From the NCBI RefSeq assembly GCF_013760845.1, contig NZ_JACDUU010000003.1, positions 118,509-182,508 of the forward strand: 64,000 nucleotides of DNA, written 5' to 3'. Under the pieces are notes generated by a model, which was given only the letters and a program-made list of their open reading frames with translations, did not search any database and had not been told where the DNA came from. A program made the position numbers and the translations under genes. Of this stretch, positions 62,118-64,000 are shown piece by piece. The stretch comes from [Anoxybacillus] calidus. Lineage in GTDB: Bacteria; Bacillota; Bacilli; Bacillales; Anoxybacillaceae. Position 1 is the stretch's first letter. Each line of letters begins with the position of its first letter.

Positions 62118-64000
62118 ATGAAGAGGTTAATAAAAACTTTTATTATTATTTGTTCTCAATTCCTATTAATTTTGTATCCGAACATGACATATGCTCTTGA
62201 GGCATGGTTATCTCCTGACATAATAGATCTAAATATGGCTCCAAATCAGAGTACCGAGTTTGATTTGGTATTTACGACCGGAACCCCGCCCATCAAAAAG
62301 CTTGATGTTGTGTTTGTTATTGACACCACAGGGAGTATGGGAGCGGAGATAGAGAATGCTAAAAGAAGATCGATAGATATTATGAACAACATAAGAAGTA
62401 AGGTTGAGGACGCCTACTTTGGTGTAGTTTCATTTCGTGACTATTATGGAAGTTACAGTTATTCGGGCTATTATTCTACATACGGAAGTAGTGGAGATAA
62501 ACCGTATTATATTGAACAGACGTTAACCAATGATATTTCCAGTGTGTCTGATGCAATTCAGTCTCTTTACGCATCCGGTGGAGGGGATTGGCCTGAAAGT
62601 TATACGCGTGCGCTGTTTGAAGCATCAAAACCTTCAATGAACTGGAGAGAGGATTCAAAAAAAATCATTGTTTTAATTGGAGATGCTCCTACCCATGACA
62701 TGGATTTCGCGGGTTACAATTTCGGGGGAGACCCGGGTGAAGATGGCATTGCAAATACATCTGACGATTTGGATTTCGAAACAGTTGTTCAGTCACTTAG
62801 AGACAAGAAGATAATGGTGCTGGCTCTTCAGGCGGGTAGTTCCGCTGAGGCAGCGGCAACATTCAAAGGTGTATCTATAGGATTTGATGGTCTGGAAGGA
62901 ACAAATGGACAATATTACTCGTTAGCTTCTGCGGAGGATGTTTCATCTAAGATTATAGAAATGGTAAGTGAGGAAGTATTAAATATCAAAGAACTTGGTT
63001 TTTATGTTCCTGAAGATTTTAAATCTTGGATTTCTTTTAGTCCATCTACTTTCATTAATGTAGGCCCAAGGGAATCAAAAACGGTAAAGGTGAATGTACA
63101 TATCCCGCCAGGAACTTTAGAAGGAACATACACTATTCCTATAGAGATTAGAGGGGATGGTTCGTTACTTGATACGTCCATTGTAAACATTACCGTTGAT
63201 CAAAGCCATTCTACCGCCCAAAGTGTAGAATTTATCTCAACAAATTTCGGTGTTCTTGAAGATGCAGGAAATGTAAGTGTTACTGTTATGAGAAATAATG
63301 GAATTGATGGGGAATTTAATGTAGATTACTCTATAGTAGAAAAAGAAGCAAAAAGTGGGGAGGATTTTATTCCTGTCACTGGTACAATAACGTTTCTCCC
63401 AGGAGAAAAATTTAAGACCTTGACTGTTCCAATTATTGATGATGGGATTACTGAGGAAAAAGAAGGGTTCATTATTAATCTAAGTAATCCCACTAATGGT
63501 GTGACATTAGGCGAAAAAGCTAGTGCAACCGTTACAATCGTTGACAATGAGAGAACTAACCCGGGTATTTTAGAACTTTCCTCTTCAGCCTATTATGCTT
63601 CTGAAGGTGATAATCTTATGGTCACCGTCAACCGTCTATCAGGCTCAGAGGGTCCCATTACGGTCAATTACGAAGTGAATAGCGGTACAGCTATGTCTGA
63701 GAGTGACTTTGAAAGCACATCTGGGACGTTGACATTTGGAGACAGAGAGACCACAAAATCCTTTTATGTCAAGATATTATCCGACGATGTAGATGATGAT
63801 AATGAAACAGCCTACATTAAGCTAAGTTCTCCCAGTAATGGGGCATTACTTGGCATAAACAGTACAGCGATGATTACTATTAAAAATAAATATGACGGCG
63901 TAAAAAGCTTGACAGCAACCCCAGTGGATGTGACGGTAGCACCTGGGAAAAGTGTGCCGATCAGTATTGTGGCGAACATGAGCGATGGCAGTACAAAGAA
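62118..64000 (+). CDS. Secreted von Willebrand A / Calx-beta surface protein, 5' part (runs off the right edge)
   Basis: An open frame of at least 627 codons continuing past the window end. ATG 62118 gives a signal peptide (about 1-25, ending MTYA); GTG 62115 is an alternative, and the ribosome site (GCGGTG) is weak. A VWA domain (about 55-290) begins VVFVIDTTGSMG, a MIDAS motif with Asp, Thr and Ser metal ligands, and has GDAPTH. A beta module follows, then two Calx-beta repeats (about 375-475 and 485-590; GEDFIPVTGTITFLPGE and ESDFESTSGTLTFGD), and an Ig-like (BIG) domain begins at the edge. Likely a large adhesin or calcium-dependent surface protein. It lies where flaG and fliD usually follow hag. 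Confidence 0.85.
   Translation, partial: MKRLIKTFIIICSQFLLILYPNMTYALEAWLSPDIIDLNMAPNQSTEFDLVFTTGTPPIKKLDVVFVIDTTGSMGAEIENAKRRSIDIMNNIRSKVEDAYFGVVSFRDYYGSYSYSGYYSTYGSSGDKPYYIEQTLTNDISSVSDAIQSLYASGGGDWPESYTRALFEASKPSMNWREDSKKIIVLIGDAPTHDMDFAGYNFGGDPGEDGIANTSDDLDFETVVQSLRDKKIMVLALQAGSSAEAAATFKGVSIGFDGLEGTNGQYYSLASAEDVSSKIIEMVSEEVLNIKELGFYVPEDFKSWISFSPSTFINVGPRESKTVKVNVHIPPGTLEGTYTIPIEIRGDGSLLDTSIVNITVDQSHSTAQSVEFISTNFGVLEDAGNVSVTVMRNNGIDGEFNVDYSIVEKEAKSGEDFIPVTGTITFLPGEKFKTLTVPIIDDGITEEKEGFIINLSNPTNGVTLGEKASATVTIVDNERTNPGILELSSSAYYASEGDNLMVTVNRLSGSEGPITVNYEVNSGTAMSESDFESTSGTLTFGDRETTKSFYVKILSDDVDDDNETAYIKLSSPSNGALLGINSTAMITIKNKYDGVKSLTATPVDVTVAPGKSVPISIVANMSDGSTK

Noticed and set aside
62066..62203. 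45-codon frame starting at GTG 62066 with AAAGAGAG upstream
   Set aside because: It has a fair ribosome site but overlaps the signal peptide of the VWA protein and shows no known features; it may serve as a leader at most.
1..64000. CRISPR arrays, tRNA or rRNA genes, complete insertion sequences
   Set aside because: No regularly spaced repeats, no cloverleaf with a CCA-end pattern and no transposase frame were found on reading both strands.

Overview
The window is a stretch of a thermophilic Bacillaceae chromosome, most likely the Geobacillus / Parageobacillus / Anoxybacillus group. Three things support this: the tagO - LCP - yvyE - degS - degU - fakB - comFA - comFC - yvyF - flgM - flgN - flgK - flgL - yviE - fliW - csrA - hag gene order is that of Bacillus subtilis; the main S-layer protein has a signal peptide nearly identical, from memory, to that of SbsB of Geobacillus stearothermophilus; and the flagellin gene carries a group I intron, a known peculiarity of thermophilic bacilli. 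The DNA is moderately AT-rich.

Positions 1-40,100 form a cell-surface island. It holds six proteins with triple SLH domains: an amidase, a subtilase, an NlpC/P60 hydrolase, a GH73 glucosaminidase, the main S-layer protein and a giant lamin-tail/metallophosphoesterase protein. With them lie a large PPC-domain subtilase, a lipoprotein, a polysaccharide deacetylase and a phosphodiester-glycosidase protein. Between them (12.7-21.6 kb) is a gene set for a secondary cell wall polymer: flippase, glycosyltransferases, the pyruvyl transferase CsaB that makes the SLH ligand, UDP-ManNAc dehydrogenase, a TagA/WecG transferase and a Wzy/ligase-type membrane protein. At 40.1-43.4 kb come slaP and secA2, the dedicated S-layer secretion pair, and then tagO, which starts the polymer on undecaprenyl phosphate. 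The machinery to make, secrete and anchor an S-layer is thus largely collected here.

Positions 44-62 kb are the conserved housekeeping block: an LCP ligase, YvyE, the DegS/DegU two-component system, a DegV/FakB protein, ComFA/ComFC, then the late flagellar genes with FlgM, FliW and CsrA control and hag. Sigma-D promoters are clear before flgM and hag, and CsrA sites are visible in the hag leader. A FliK-like / FlhB-C-like / YaaR-like trio is inserted between comFC and yvyF. After hag, where flaG and fliD are expected, a von Willebrand A / Calx-beta surface protein begins and leaves the window.

Most notable observations: (1) a 364-nt group I intron in hag whose guide sequence, P10 and P7 can be read directly; (2) a dispersed imperfect-palindrome family at three loci, one copy recoding the end of the giant SLH gene and abutting a decapitated gene; (3) a 27-nt relic of an S-layer gene start at 36.66 kb; (4) a short structured transcript at 37.25 kb with its own promoter and terminator; (5) a yknW-yknX-like pair with no yknYZ; (6) repeated extended -10 promoters upstream of surface genes.
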